A DNA stretch of 64,000 nucleotides from Scolanthus callimorphus (lineage: Eukaryota > Cnidaria > Anthozoa > Actiniaria > Edwardsiidae): contig CM066912.1 of the NCBI GenBank assembly GCA_033964015.1, positions 26,969,532 to 27,033,531 of the forward strand, written 5' to 3'. The notes beneath the pieces were generated by a model. That model did not search any database, was not told the DNA's origin, and worked only from the letters and a program-made list of their open reading frames with translations. Of the stretch, positions 21,810 to 32,160 are shown in pieces. Each line of letters starts with the position of its first letter. The first letter of the stretch is position 1. The translations under genes were made by a program, and so were the position numbers.

Positions 21810-24800
21810 ATGTGCTATTGAATCATGAGGCCACGAGGGCGAGAGGAATAATTGTTTTAGTCAAATCACCACTAGTAGATGAATTTGTATAGCCAAAAAC
21901 GTTTTTTGGTCTGGTCATTTGCCATTTTATGGCTTTCAAATCCGACACTTTTCGCTACTAGTAGGCTATAACTTATAGCCTAGTAGTAACTCAACCAATC
22001 AGAACGCAGCATTGACAATATCCCACTATTGTGATTTGACTAATTAAAGCAGAATATTCCGAACGTCTCGACCAATCAGCGCGCGGAATCGCTTGAGTAA
22101 TTATACTAAAACGATATATAGTGTCGCTGTCACGGCATGTTTTCTAATATCTTCCCAATTCCTTGCGCACCAGCAACTTACAGAGGTGGCCGAATGGTAA
22201 TCCGTTCGCCTCTAAATCTAATCCGTTCGCCTCTAAATCTAATCCGTTCGCCTCTAAATCTAATCCGTTCGCCTCTAAATCTAATCCGTTCGCCTCTAAA
22301 TCTAATCCGTTCGCCTCTAAATCTAATCCGTTCGCCTCTAAACCTCTGTACCCACCTGGTGGGTTCGAATCCCGACTTGGGCTACTAGGGAATTTTCTGT
22401 GGTTCATTGTGGGCAGAAATGATTCGTCATTTCTCCTGTGCTTCACGTCCATCGGATGAGACATTAAACCAAAGTCCGTCTCCCCGATCAGGTTTTTGAA
22501 ATATGACGTAAGTTACAAGACAAGTCACGTTCAGTGGTAGAGCGTCGAGCTGTTGTGCAGGAGGCCATGGCGTTCTAAATTGAGGAGATGTTGCCTCGAC
22601 GCTCTAAGAGTTAGACCTTCGCGTCTTCTGGGATAAGGCGTAAATAAGCGTAGTTGGGGTCCACCTTATCTGTGTCGTGTATCTTTATTCCTTACAGACC
22701 AACGCAGGACTTCAGCATTCAGAGGGGAAAGGAGGTAGGTAAAATAAAACGTAGACTGACTTCTACTATTTCAGAACCTGGATTAACATTAGCGACAATC
22801 ACGGGTTGAGTGACACAAATATACACACGCACGCATTGGCAGTTACAAGAACGATAGTTTTTTTTTATATTTTACGAGGCTTTAGCTTGGATTTTAAAGG
22901 GGTGTGGATAAAACGAGGACCCGGACTGGCGGACTGGCGGCAGAAACTGAAAATTTCTGGAGTTTACGAATTATAAAATTCAGGACTTGGGCCACTGAGA
23001 AATTGTGAAAAATTATGATAATGCCTATTAGTATATACCAACAGGGTCCTGAAGGGGGGGTCCCAATCCCGTTTCCCGGCCGTTTTTTGGCAAAATCCCG
23101 TTCCCAGTAGGTAAAATCCCGGTCCCGGTAGGATCAATAGTAAAATCCCGGCGCGCGAAAACTGCGATATTGAAATTGAGATTTCTGCTTTTATGGGCAC
23201 TATCTCTTGGTACTCTCAATTTATCGAAACTTTTAAAACGAATTTAATATGTCTATAAGCCGTTAGCTGACTCGGGGAATGTTAAGGCAGGCCTGATTTC
23301 GATAAACACAGTTCTTCAAGCCTCAAAGAGAAGGTCGATGAACATAGGCCTTATCACGGTTTCCGCCGCCATTTTGTTCGGTAGGCAAGATCTGCAAAAT
23401 CCCACAAAACTCTGCAAACGCGAAGTGAAATCGTTGCGAAAATATTGCACATATCAGCAAAGTACTTAACGTAAAGTAATGCTACTTGGCCAAATAATCA
23501 CTCTAGCAAATTTCAGCTTCCTACGCTCTCTATTAAAAGCGAGCAATTGTATATTTTATTTTTCCACATCTAGCCCTGTATTTTGAAGGGTTTTTACGCA
23601 TCGATGCACACAGATTTTTACAGGCGTCAGTATGAAGAATTAAAAACGCAATTGCTCGATTCATACAGCAGCTATAACATCCAAACTTTACAGGTAAACT
23701 GTCAGCCTCTAACTCAATGCTACGATTCTTATTTTACCGATATGTTTGATATTTTCGCAACGATTTCACTTCGCATTTGCAGAGTTTATGTGGGATTTTG
23801 CACATCTTGCCTACCGAACAAAATGGCGGCGGAAACCGTGATAAGGCCTATTGCACTTTTTGTATTGTAGTCAATAAAGCTTGTAGGTTTTATTCTTCAT
23901 GCACGCCGCAAATGACGAAATTGTTATTATTGCGGCCCAAATGACGAATTTCTATGCTTAACGTCGATCTCACCGCTTACAATATAATTTTCCTTGTGCG
24001 CGCAAAAGCGCGCAAACATTTTTAGCGTACGAAAGAAGGGAACTAGAAAAATACAAATGGTATAGAAGATACTGGAATAACTACGTAGAAAATTTCTAGT
24101 GATCCCCCTTTCAGTTCCTTCGACTTCGAGAGATCCTCCCTTTCGCTCGCCCAAAAATGAAATGATTCCTCCCCCCCCAAATCCTCTACCTGTATGATAT
24201 CTCGTCCTCAAATTTTGACACAAAAGAGATATCATACGATTCTATTTTCGCCCCATGTAAGGTAATCCAAGCAGATCTTGTATTCCGGATTCCAGCCCTA
24301 GGATTCCGGATTCCAACCTACTGGATTCCGGATTCCATACCAGTGGATTCCGGATTCCATAACTCTCAAAGAATCCGGATTTCAACGTTTCTTAAATAGT
24401 GGATCCGCCATTTTAAAAATGCCCATGCAAATTTATCAAACCGTTGTCCAAAACCTCGCAAATTGCGAGGGATCAGAAGTAAAATTCTATTTCCAGGTTG
24501 AAGTCCGAAAAATGAGATAAATTAACGACTTTTTATTAGGATATACCAGGGGAGATTTGAAAAATCCCATTCCCGTTGAAGCATCTTGATTCCCATTCCC
24601 GGTAGATAAATCCCGTTCCCGGTAACCCAAATCCCGTTTTCCCGGCCTAAAATAAGGCGAATCCCGGCTCCCGTTTTACCCCTTCAGGACCCTGTACCAA
24701 ATCAGTGAATATTCATAATTTTCGCGCGCTCTAATTGGTTCCTGAAATAGTAGATATCAAACACGATTTACTGTTTGAGAACCTTTCAAAATGGCGTCTC

Positions 24801-24865
24801 GTTTTGCGCGCGATACTGCGTTTTGAATCTTTTAATCACCGTATTTTATTCTACTGATTTGGTAT

Positions 24866-24898
<33 letters not shown>

Positions 24899-24927
24899 CC
24901 TAGCGGTGGATATATACCTCGACGCTA

Positions 24928-24959
<32 letters not shown>

Positions 24960-27900
24960 TCCCCTTTGGGGAATAGTTGTTAACTATCACGAATTCATCA
25001 AATCGAAAAATTCTGGTGTGCGACACTACCACAAGGTCATTAGGTGGATGCCCGATAAGCCCTCCGGGTTTTAAAACATTTTACAGAAAAAGTCGACACA
25101 ACGCAGGTTTTAAAGTCTCCGTAACCGTAACATATGTGGTGCACAGAACTGCAACAATGACGTCATAAAAAAAACAGTGGCGTTCAAAACTAAATACTTT
25201 ACAGAGACGAATTTATAATTGTTTACAACTCATCCATGTGAGCCTTCACACAAAGTTTCATCTGATTGTCATTCTTCCAGATCGGAGCTATCGCTGAAGG
25301 TTATGATGAAGGGATTTTGAGTCACGCAGCACGAGTCACGAGTATTTTAAAGAGTCGTTTTGTACAATATTTATCTAAATTCATTTTGTTCTTTAGTTTT
25401 AAAGGATCCATCATGTTAACTAAGTTGTTATTGAAGCATGTTAATAGCATCTTGGTCCATATTCTAGATATTTTGTAATTTGGCGAAGCAGGCTAGGAGC
25501 ACCAAAGTAATGGTGGTGGAATACTTTAACTGCAACAAATCGTGTACGTTCAAACACTTCTCGGTGAAAAAAAAAACGCTCTCCAAACATAATGTTATGT
25601 TTCCTTTATACACCAATGGGTTTATTTGAAATTCAGAGCAAGATTTCAGGAGACATTTATAGCCACGTGACAGGTGAAAGCCAAGAATAATCTAGTAATC
25701 GTGATAAATTGCCTTTTACCTCTTTTTTTTCGCCAGTCCGCCATTCCGCCATTCCGGGTCCACGTTTTATCCACACCCATCGCAAGCTTAATATTCGGCC
25801 ACCGTGGACATAAAATAAGTAAAATTGTAACTGTGAAAACACATGTACATTTGCCCGTAGTAATAAAAAAAATAATATAAAAAACCTTTCAAGTGTTAGA
25901 CAAATATAAATCTAGGTTGTTTTGACCTATGAAGAGGATGGAATTGGATTGCGATTTGAGCTATTAATTTCTTGTCAGAGAAGTGGCCAGCAAGCGTGCG
26001 AGAGTCCCTTTTGCATTGGTTGTTATTTTGCACGAACGGTATCGTTCAATGAAATTGAGGAAAGAATAGATCATTTTCGCTGTTATGCTGATCTCAGAAT
26101 TATTGTTTCTGTTAGACATCCTGTTACGCTCTAAGCGTTTTGTGGGCCAGTTTGCGTCAATGATTAAATGCAGTACAGGTCGCCCATGGACTGACTATGA
26201 TGGCTATGGATGCCACTGTGGTATTGGCGGCCACGGTAAACCAGTCGACGGAACGGACAGGTAATTAAAATACTTATTATAATAATATTTATTGACCTAA
26301 TATCCAATAACTAGATACATCGGTTAATCATACATGTTAATAATTTACAATAATAATAATAAAACTTATTCAGAGACGTCCAACAAGTTGACTTTGTTAA
26401 GCAATTCACTAAAATATCTTGCAGACAATTTAAGGGCCAAATCATCTTTCATTGCTAAAATATAGAGAAATAATGACCTTTTATCAAATATCTAAAGGCT
26501 CTGTTAATTCGGTACAGGCTTGTTAGGAAATCAAATCTTAAACGACTGAACATACTGTGATCACATTCCATTATGTAATGAAATTCATCACCAATGCATG
26601 AGTTGTCACAAATAGTACACAATCTATCAGTATATGCAATATTGCTATATCGGCCTCGTTCCACCGGAAGTCTGTGGGCGGAAATACGCAGCCGTGTTAC
26701 AGCCTGTCGGTCATTAAGATTGGGTATAAGATCTAAATATTTTTCGTAAGAAAATGTAGGTTTGACTATTCTATAGGTTCTCAACTTTCCTTGGCTTTGC
26801 GGATCATCGGAGGAACTGCTGTATAATTTAGATTTCCAATATATTGACCAAAGTTTTGTGAGTTTCATCTTAATATTCCTTGCAAAATTGCCTAAATCCT
26901 TATAATCAACCGTTATCTCAGAAGCATTCCGTAAACCACAAAGTTTGAGAGCATAATTTACAAAAATTACGGGCTTGTAGTTGTTACTTATATTCAATGA
27001 AGCAGCTTTTCCAACTAGAGAATCAAGATAAAAGGGATGTTTCAAACGTAACCAGTACTTGATTACCAAGGGAACCATTTGGGTAATAAGTGGGGCGCGG
27101 CCTAACTCTCCGTAAACTGCTATATTTGAAGATTTTGAATGGACACCCAAGACACGCTTGCAGAATTTTAAATGCAACTTTTCCATCAGAGTCATAACTG
27201 TAAAAATTTACTTCTAAAAGAATCGAAATCCTTGATTTTCCCAAGAACTTCACCACCCCAGACTTCACAACCATATAGTACCACCGGTACCACAAGGGAA
27301 GAAAAGAGCTTCAGGAGAACCTTTACTGGGACATTGTCAACAGAAGAGAAACATTTCAAAATACCATGATAAGCCCTTAAGGCTTTATTATATAGAGACT
27401 TCTGGATTACTTTGAAACCGCCAGAAAAATGGAAGACAATCCCTAAATAGGTGTAATGGTCGACTTGTTCAAGCTCATCACCTCGAAAAAACCACTTACA
27501 GGTAGAGAACTTTAAACGCCTGGCACCGAAAGTGAAAACTAAGATCTTTGATTTCTTTAAATTCACCTGCAACTTCCATTTTATAGTATAAGCCTCTAAC
27601 TGTTTCAGATTTTCCTGTAAACCAGAAGATGAATCTGAAAGAAGAACCAGATCATCAGCATAAAGTAGACAACTGAGTCTTGTATCGCTCAGTTGAACTG
27701 AGCCGCATTCTCGCGCAGTAAACAGCTCGGGGATATCATTTATAAAAAGATTGAATAAAGACGGGCTAAGATTGCACCCTTGCTTTACACCAATTTCAGA
27801 CCGAAAGAAAGGAGTTAAACCACGACGGGTCCTCACAGCAGACTGAACATCAGAGTACATTGAAAGTAACAACCGTACAAACTTGCGACTGCATCCGGAG

Positions 27901-30312
27901 TTGATTAACTTAAAAAACAGACCTTCCCTCGACACACTATCATATGCTTTTCTGAAGTCTATAAAACAAGCATAAACAGGGGAACGCTTTGATCTATAAT
28001 AATCAAGGATTGTTTTGAGGACCAAAATATGATCAGATGTTCGGCAGTGTTTCTTGAATCCTATCTGAAAAGGATTCATTATCGCATTCGAACTCAAGAA
28101 AAACGTCTACGTCCGGTCAAAAAGCGCACGCTGATTGGCTAAAAGTTGTTGGCGCCAAGACTAGGAAACCGAATCAGACCGGTCGCGGCTCGCGATTTTT
28201 AAACTTTTTAGTCTCCCATCATCCAATTCGAGAGAACAACACGGGAAAATCAGTGTCACGATTTTGAGGCAAATTAGGTTGCTTAAATGTAGTCAAATTC
28301 AAACGAAGCAAAATAATTATCTAGGTTTGTTAAATAACCTTTCAACTGCTAGACGAGCACAAATTTGGAGTTTTCGTGTGTTACCGAGCGGATGGAATTG
28401 GATTACGAAATGACATTTTAGTGATTTCTGTTTTGGCTGAACAGTTTTCAAACTTGGAAAATTGATAGGGAAAGCTATAAACTCTTATGTAAGAATGCCT
28501 ATATAATGCAAGCAGTTTCAATTTATTTGTCTTTATAACGCTAAATAATAGTATAACTGTAAGGTTCTGAGATGTTTATGTAGATCACTGGTTTTATTTT
28601 ATAAAATTTTGTTGAAACAACCGTGACACAACCCCTTTCATGGACGATTCCAGCTATACTTGCGCTCTTCTTTATTCAGAAATGCCCAAGCGGTGTCCCA
28701 CCTACCAGAATGCAGCGCGCGCTTTTTTTTTTTGCATGCAGCGCGCGCATGTGTTATAGCTGGAATGGTCCATTTCAATCGATTTCACACTTACGTGCAC
28801 AGGCGGCTTTTTAAAACATCAGTTGACATGGCGATTTTGTCCGGTTTCAAGATTAATACTGGCGGCATCTAATATTTAATTTCATATTTTTGGTTCCAAT
28901 ATCCCATAGAGTTTATAGGTAAAGTTTGACGAGCATTCTATGGCAAGTTTTACTACATTTTCATTTTTATTATCATAAGATCATCTAATTTAATTCATTA
29001 CTATATACATCAATCCTTACATCCATCCTTAAAGTGCCGCTAAAGTCAGAAATCAACCATTTCATGAGAAAGAGATCTATTATCCAAGGGGACAGTAGCG
29101 AAAGAAAAACGTGTTTGCGCGCGCCGTAAATATTTATTGATTTTTTATAATATTTCCGATTGGCGTTTTTTTTTTCGTTCAACTATGCGCGATGCATGTT
29201 GGGGCTCTTGAAGCTTGAACCTCTTCTGAACAATGGTTCCTGTGTCGCAACAAGACGACAAAAAAGAAAAACAAAGACGTCACGGGAGCCATTGTTCATC
29301 CACCAAGATGCAGCCACGCATAGTTGAACGAAAATCGAAAATATTAAAGAATCAATAAACTATTCACGGCGCGCGCAAAACACATTTTTCTTTCGCTACT
29401 GTTTCCTTGGATAATGGATCTTTTTGATGAAATGTGGCTGATTTCTGACTTCGCTTCACTCAATTTTTAGCTGTTGCAAAGCGCATGACGAATGCTACAG
29501 ACGAGTACAGCGGAGCGGCCATTGTCCTTTGAATATCCACGTCTACACCATACTCTACAAACGAAGTGGCTGTACTGGATGTGGTAAGTAAACGTACGGT
29601 GACCACACTAGAAACAAGCCTGAATTTCAGCCCTTCGCTCAGAGAATTCTGAATTGGACACGAGATTTTCTCATGTCAAAATCGGTCAACGGTCACAGTT
29701 AAGTTTAAATGTGATTGGTTAATTCTAACGAAATTAACCAATCCACATTCAAACTTAACTAACCGACATGTCTCACAGTAAAACGAGCAGGTGAACGGAC
29801 AACGCACCTTCTCCTGGAGATAAAACAAGGGTTAAAAAGGTTAAAATTGTAGAGATGACCGTCCCGAAGCCAAAATGTCCACCCTAGAAAATACTCTCGG
29901 TCTTAAAAGCCTTGTCCATTTGAGGGTTAGAGCATGCGCTGAAAGGTCTTTCTCTCGGCGGCTCTGTATTAAATCTCGCGCATGCGTCAGTGGCTGTCAC
30001 CAGAGCCTCCCCCGCGAGGTTACGAGCCGGGGAGCTTTGGGTACGAGAATGGCCAATAAAGTACTGATTTTGCGTGTCTCTCCCAACATCACGCGTGCTC
30101 CATTTCTCCTGTACGTTTTATTTTAAAGAACATTGACTCTACTCTGTCTACTGACCAATGACATTTTCCATTGATTTCCAGCGTGGCCTTGGTTCTCAGG
30201 ATCGCCACGATGTGCCCTGGAAGTCTGTTATTGTGACAGCGCCGCCGCTAAGTGCTTCGCCCGCAGCAGGTTTAGCCACTCTTACAAGAACTACTCTAAA
30301 TCACGGTGCTAA
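21437..30312 (+). CDS. Secreted phospholipase A2, paralogue 3 (5 exons)
   Basis: Third secreted PLA2, closest to paralogue 1. Exons: 21437-21487, 22698-22734, 26116-26260, 29471-29583, 30182-30312. The sum is 477 nt, or 158 residues, with phases 0, 1, 2, 1. Exon 1 is a 17-residue signal peptide (two adjacent ATG codons). Exon 3 has the R-S-K-R processing motif and the calcium loop, but reads YGCHCGIGG: the loop Tyr kept in the other two genes is His. At the exon 3/4 junction the usual Arg before the Cys pair becomes Ser. Exon 4 keeps CCKAHDECY; exon 5 keeps [12 protein letters not shown] polyadenylation signal lies at 30463-30468. The introns have swollen to 8.4 kb: intron 2 holds a SINE, nested foldbacks and a 1.65-kb element; intron 3 holds a LINE inserted just after the exon-3 donor. 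Intron-3 sequence beyond the LINE still resembles that of paralogue 1, supporting recent duplication. Confidence 0.85.
21608..22114. mobile_element. Palindromic MITE in PLA2-3 intron 1
   Basis: GTTTTAGTATAATTACTCAA at 21608 is matched in reverse complement ending at 22114. A nested arm pair (CAATTATTCCTC... / ...GAGGAATAATTG) sits at 21749-21855. Confidence 0.75.
22178..22500 (+). mobile_element. tRNA-derived SINE with 21-bp repeat expansion in its head
   Basis: The head has an A-box-like TGGCCGAATGG and a B-box GGTTCGAATCC (22363-22373), as in type-II tRNAs. Between them ATCCGTTCGCCTCTAAATCTA is repeated, with about seven copies at 22198-22340. Downstream is a non-tRNA body with GATGAGACATTAAACC, a tail motif often seen in invertebrate SINEs. 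The expanded head could not fold as a normal tRNA. Confidence 0.75.
22525..22680 (+). mobile_element. Second tRNA-like SINE fragment
   Basis: GTTCAGTGGTAGAGCGTCGAG resembles a tRNA A-box region. A degenerate B box (GTTCTAAATT) and a tail with GGGATAAGGCGTAAATA follow. It abuts exon 2 of PLA2-3 (22698). Confidence 0.45.
23346..23852. repeat. Foldback with ~100-bp arms nested in the 1.65-kb element
   Basis: The arms at 23346-23448 and about 23753-23852 are about 97% complementary by eye, from ATAGGCCTTATCACGGTTTC inward. The high arm identity suggests recent arm conversion or insertion. Confidence 0.8.
24275..24395 (+). repeat. GGATTCCGGATTCCA short tandem repeats
   Basis: About five imperfect units of 20-24 bp, each with ATTCCGGATTCC, inside the 1.65-kb element. 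Confidence 0.8.
24865..24985. repeat. Palindrome with GGTGGATATATACC arms
   Basis: GCGGTGGATATATACCTCGACGC pairs with GCGTCTCGGTATATATCCACC across a short loop, bounded by inverted AACTATCCCC / GGGGAATAGTT. Confidence 0.75.
26276..28112 (-). mobile_element. 5-prime truncated CR1/L2-like LINE
   Basis: Minus strand. Frame 28097-27192 carries a reverse-transcriptase domain with the catalytic YADDLVLLS box and a [10 protein letters not shown] motif. The next frame, 27195-26455, carries the C-terminal region ending with a C-x2-C-x8-H-x4-C knuckle ([20 protein letters not shown]). The two frames are offset as expected for one missing base near 27195. No endonuclease domain is present, so the copy is truncated. 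An ATT-rich 3-prime tail ends near 26276. It is inserted about 15 bp after the exon-3 donor of PLA2-3. Confidence 0.85.
28638..28775. repeat. Small palindrome with GCAGCGCGCGC repeats
   Basis: GGACGATTCCAGCTATA at 28638 pairs with TATAGCTGGAATGGTCC near 28758. Two direct GCAGCGCGCGC segments flank the loop. Confidence 0.7.
29036..29447. mobile_element. Foldback element just upstream of PLA2-3 exon 4
   Basis: TCAGAAATCAACCATTTCAT... at the left end is matched in reverse complement at the right end (ATGAAATGTGGCTGATTTCTGA). The pairing continues inward through TTATCCAAGG...GTAGCGAAAG for about 180 bp per arm. It ends about 24 bp before exon 4, so it occupies the likely branch-point region. Confidence 0.8.
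29920..30060. repeat. Dispersed repeat (GAGCATGCGCTGAAAGG...)
   Basis: The same sequence occurs in reverse complement at 33225-33440 in the kinase gene, about 85-90% alike by eye. It is in intron 4 of PLA2-3. Confidence 0.7.
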
Positions 30313-32160
30313 GTGGTGATGACAAGAAAGCTCCTGGAAATCGAGAGAAGGATCCCTATGCTTTTTTGTCGCAGTAAAAACGATAGGTAAAACATGATTC
30401 AGAGATAGCTAGTCGGAACTCGTGAATTAGATTCTGTAATGCCGAGTAATGGTTAAAACTCCAATAAAAATAATCAGCAATTTAAACGAGTGTAGTAGCG
30501 CTTTTGTATTTTTTTTCTTATAAGAATGTAACTCACGTCAGGAGCGGATCCAGGAATGTGCTGTTCCAAAAAATAGCTGTACCCTCCTCTACCTCTGTCG
30601 AAATCCGTACAACCCCTGTCAAAATTTGAAGCAACTCTGTGGAAATTCAAGGGTCAAGCATAACGACCCCTGTAGAAATTCCAGGTTCCCCGATAGGGGG
30701 TAACATCTATAGAATGGAACAGCCCAATTTCCGGATACTGAAATTATAGGGACCAAAATAAGTAAATGTATAACAACATCTACCAAACGATTTACCCCTG
30801 GTGATACTCACCAACAATCATACAGTCGACTCCAAATAGAAAAGGAAAGATACGGCCTAAACCGTAAGGAGCCCGGTCAAAGATTTTGCCCTTTTTGCAA
30901 GGATTTAGTAGAGGACGAGAAACATTACCTCATTAACTGCCCTCCGTATGAAGATTTACTGCAAGCCCTTCTATTAGCGCAAGTCATTCCCCGATCGGCT
31001 TCTTAAGATTATGATTCCCCCTCCACCCAGTCTTCAAAACAATTGCTCCAAAAATGTATTCAACTTCTTCGAAAGAAGGAAAAGAAATTTAGATTAAAAT
31101 ACTATTCGAGGAGTGTCTGTAAAATAGCTGGGGATAGCTAAGTGCACTACCATTATAAACCTGAATTTACAACTTTTGTTTACTATATTAACAATTTATT
31201 GGATCAACACTGATTTATTATATTTTTCTTTAGAAAGGAACCAACGATTGTCTATGTCCAACAACGAATGCAAAGGCCTAGGACATACGTCGAAGGGTCG
31301 CGTCTATTTATTTTCAAAAGATACCGACTCATTACACTTTCAAATAACAAATGATATATTGTTTTAAACTATTCGACACGACGTTTATCCTATTACTTTA
31401 TTATGTAACGGTGTTACATTCTTACTCTACTATATTTAACTGTCGGTGGCCGCTTGCTCTGGATTAGTTTGTTTCTAATTCGCTGAAAAACACTCGCCGT
31501 TTCGCTGCCAATAAAAGGATATGTTATCGAAAACATACACGTTAGAATCGTTAGGATGTGGGTTTGGACGTTTACAGCTCGAACGACTACAGCACCATTC
31601 ATAATGATAACCTCGCTTGTGTCACTTCACTTGATAAGTCTGCTATTTACAAATTAAATACCGTGTATATATATAATTATCCTTTAAAATAATATTCTAT
31701 GCAAAGTCATTGAGATTCAGATGTGCATGCCCGCGGTGGTCAATTATCACATCTTTGGAGTTGAAATTACTTTCACAGATTATGACGCCCTTTGTAGCAC
31801 CCTCCACGGCATCTCCCAAGAAGAACGAGGAAAAAAAAACGCGAAAGCACCGTCTCAGAATTCCTGTGTTATGGGCAAGGGGCAAATTTGTCCCCACTCC
31901 TTCACGTCCAATAAACCCGAAACACAGGAAGCACAGACTCTCTCAATTCCTCCTTTTGACCACTCTGCTGAGTGGGCAAGGTATTCCGAATTTGTAATGG
32001 CTCGCACAGCACTCTTTTGGAGTAAAAAAAAAAACACGATACAACTGGGACGACTGATTATGAACATCAAATCTCCTCGCGCAAACTATATCACGATACC
32101 GTCTTCCACAGAAGAATCCTGTTTAAATATACATCTTTTGGGCATTGATAGAAGCTTGCG
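30313..32160. other. Intergenic region between convergent PLA2-3 and kinase genes
   Basis: Contains the PLA2-3 polyadenylation signal (30463-30468), a relative of the C-tract foldback family at about 30545-30740, a LINE fragment (30826-31141), and 31.4-32.16 kb of unassigned DNA that probably includes the kinase 3-prime UTR. The open frames there (for example 31721-32164) have no recognisable domain. Confidence 0.5.
30826..31141 (+). pseudogene. LINE ORF2 C-terminal fragment
   Basis: Reading from about 30829, the translation shows CPFCKDLVEDEKHYLINCP, the C-x2-C-x8-H-x4-C knuckle of CR1/L2-type LINEs. A shift to another frame then gives KCIQLLRKKEKKFRLKYY and a stop at 31141, a typical LINE C-terminus. 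The copy is truncated and frame-broken. Confidence 0.65.

Larger units (their letters stand above)
23042..24694. mobile_element. 1.65-kb inverted-end element with nested foldback
   Basis: The ends CAGGGTCCTGAAGGGG and CCCCTTCAGGACCCTG are exact reverse complements. They are flanked by TACCAA at 23036-23041 and 24695-24700, a possible 6-bp target duplication. Subterminal AATCCCGTTCCCGGTA repeats occur at both ends in inverted orientation. No transposase frame is seen. It lies in intron 2 of PLA2-3. Confidence 0.7.

Noticed and set aside
22198..22345. Regular 21-bp repeats that could suggest a CRISPR array
   Set aside because: Units are contiguous with no unique spacers, the DNA is eukaryotic, and the array lies in a SINE head.
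22178..22380. Functional tRNA gene
   Set aside because: A and B boxes are present, but the anticodon region is replaced by a repeat array and the 3-prime side continues into a SINE body.
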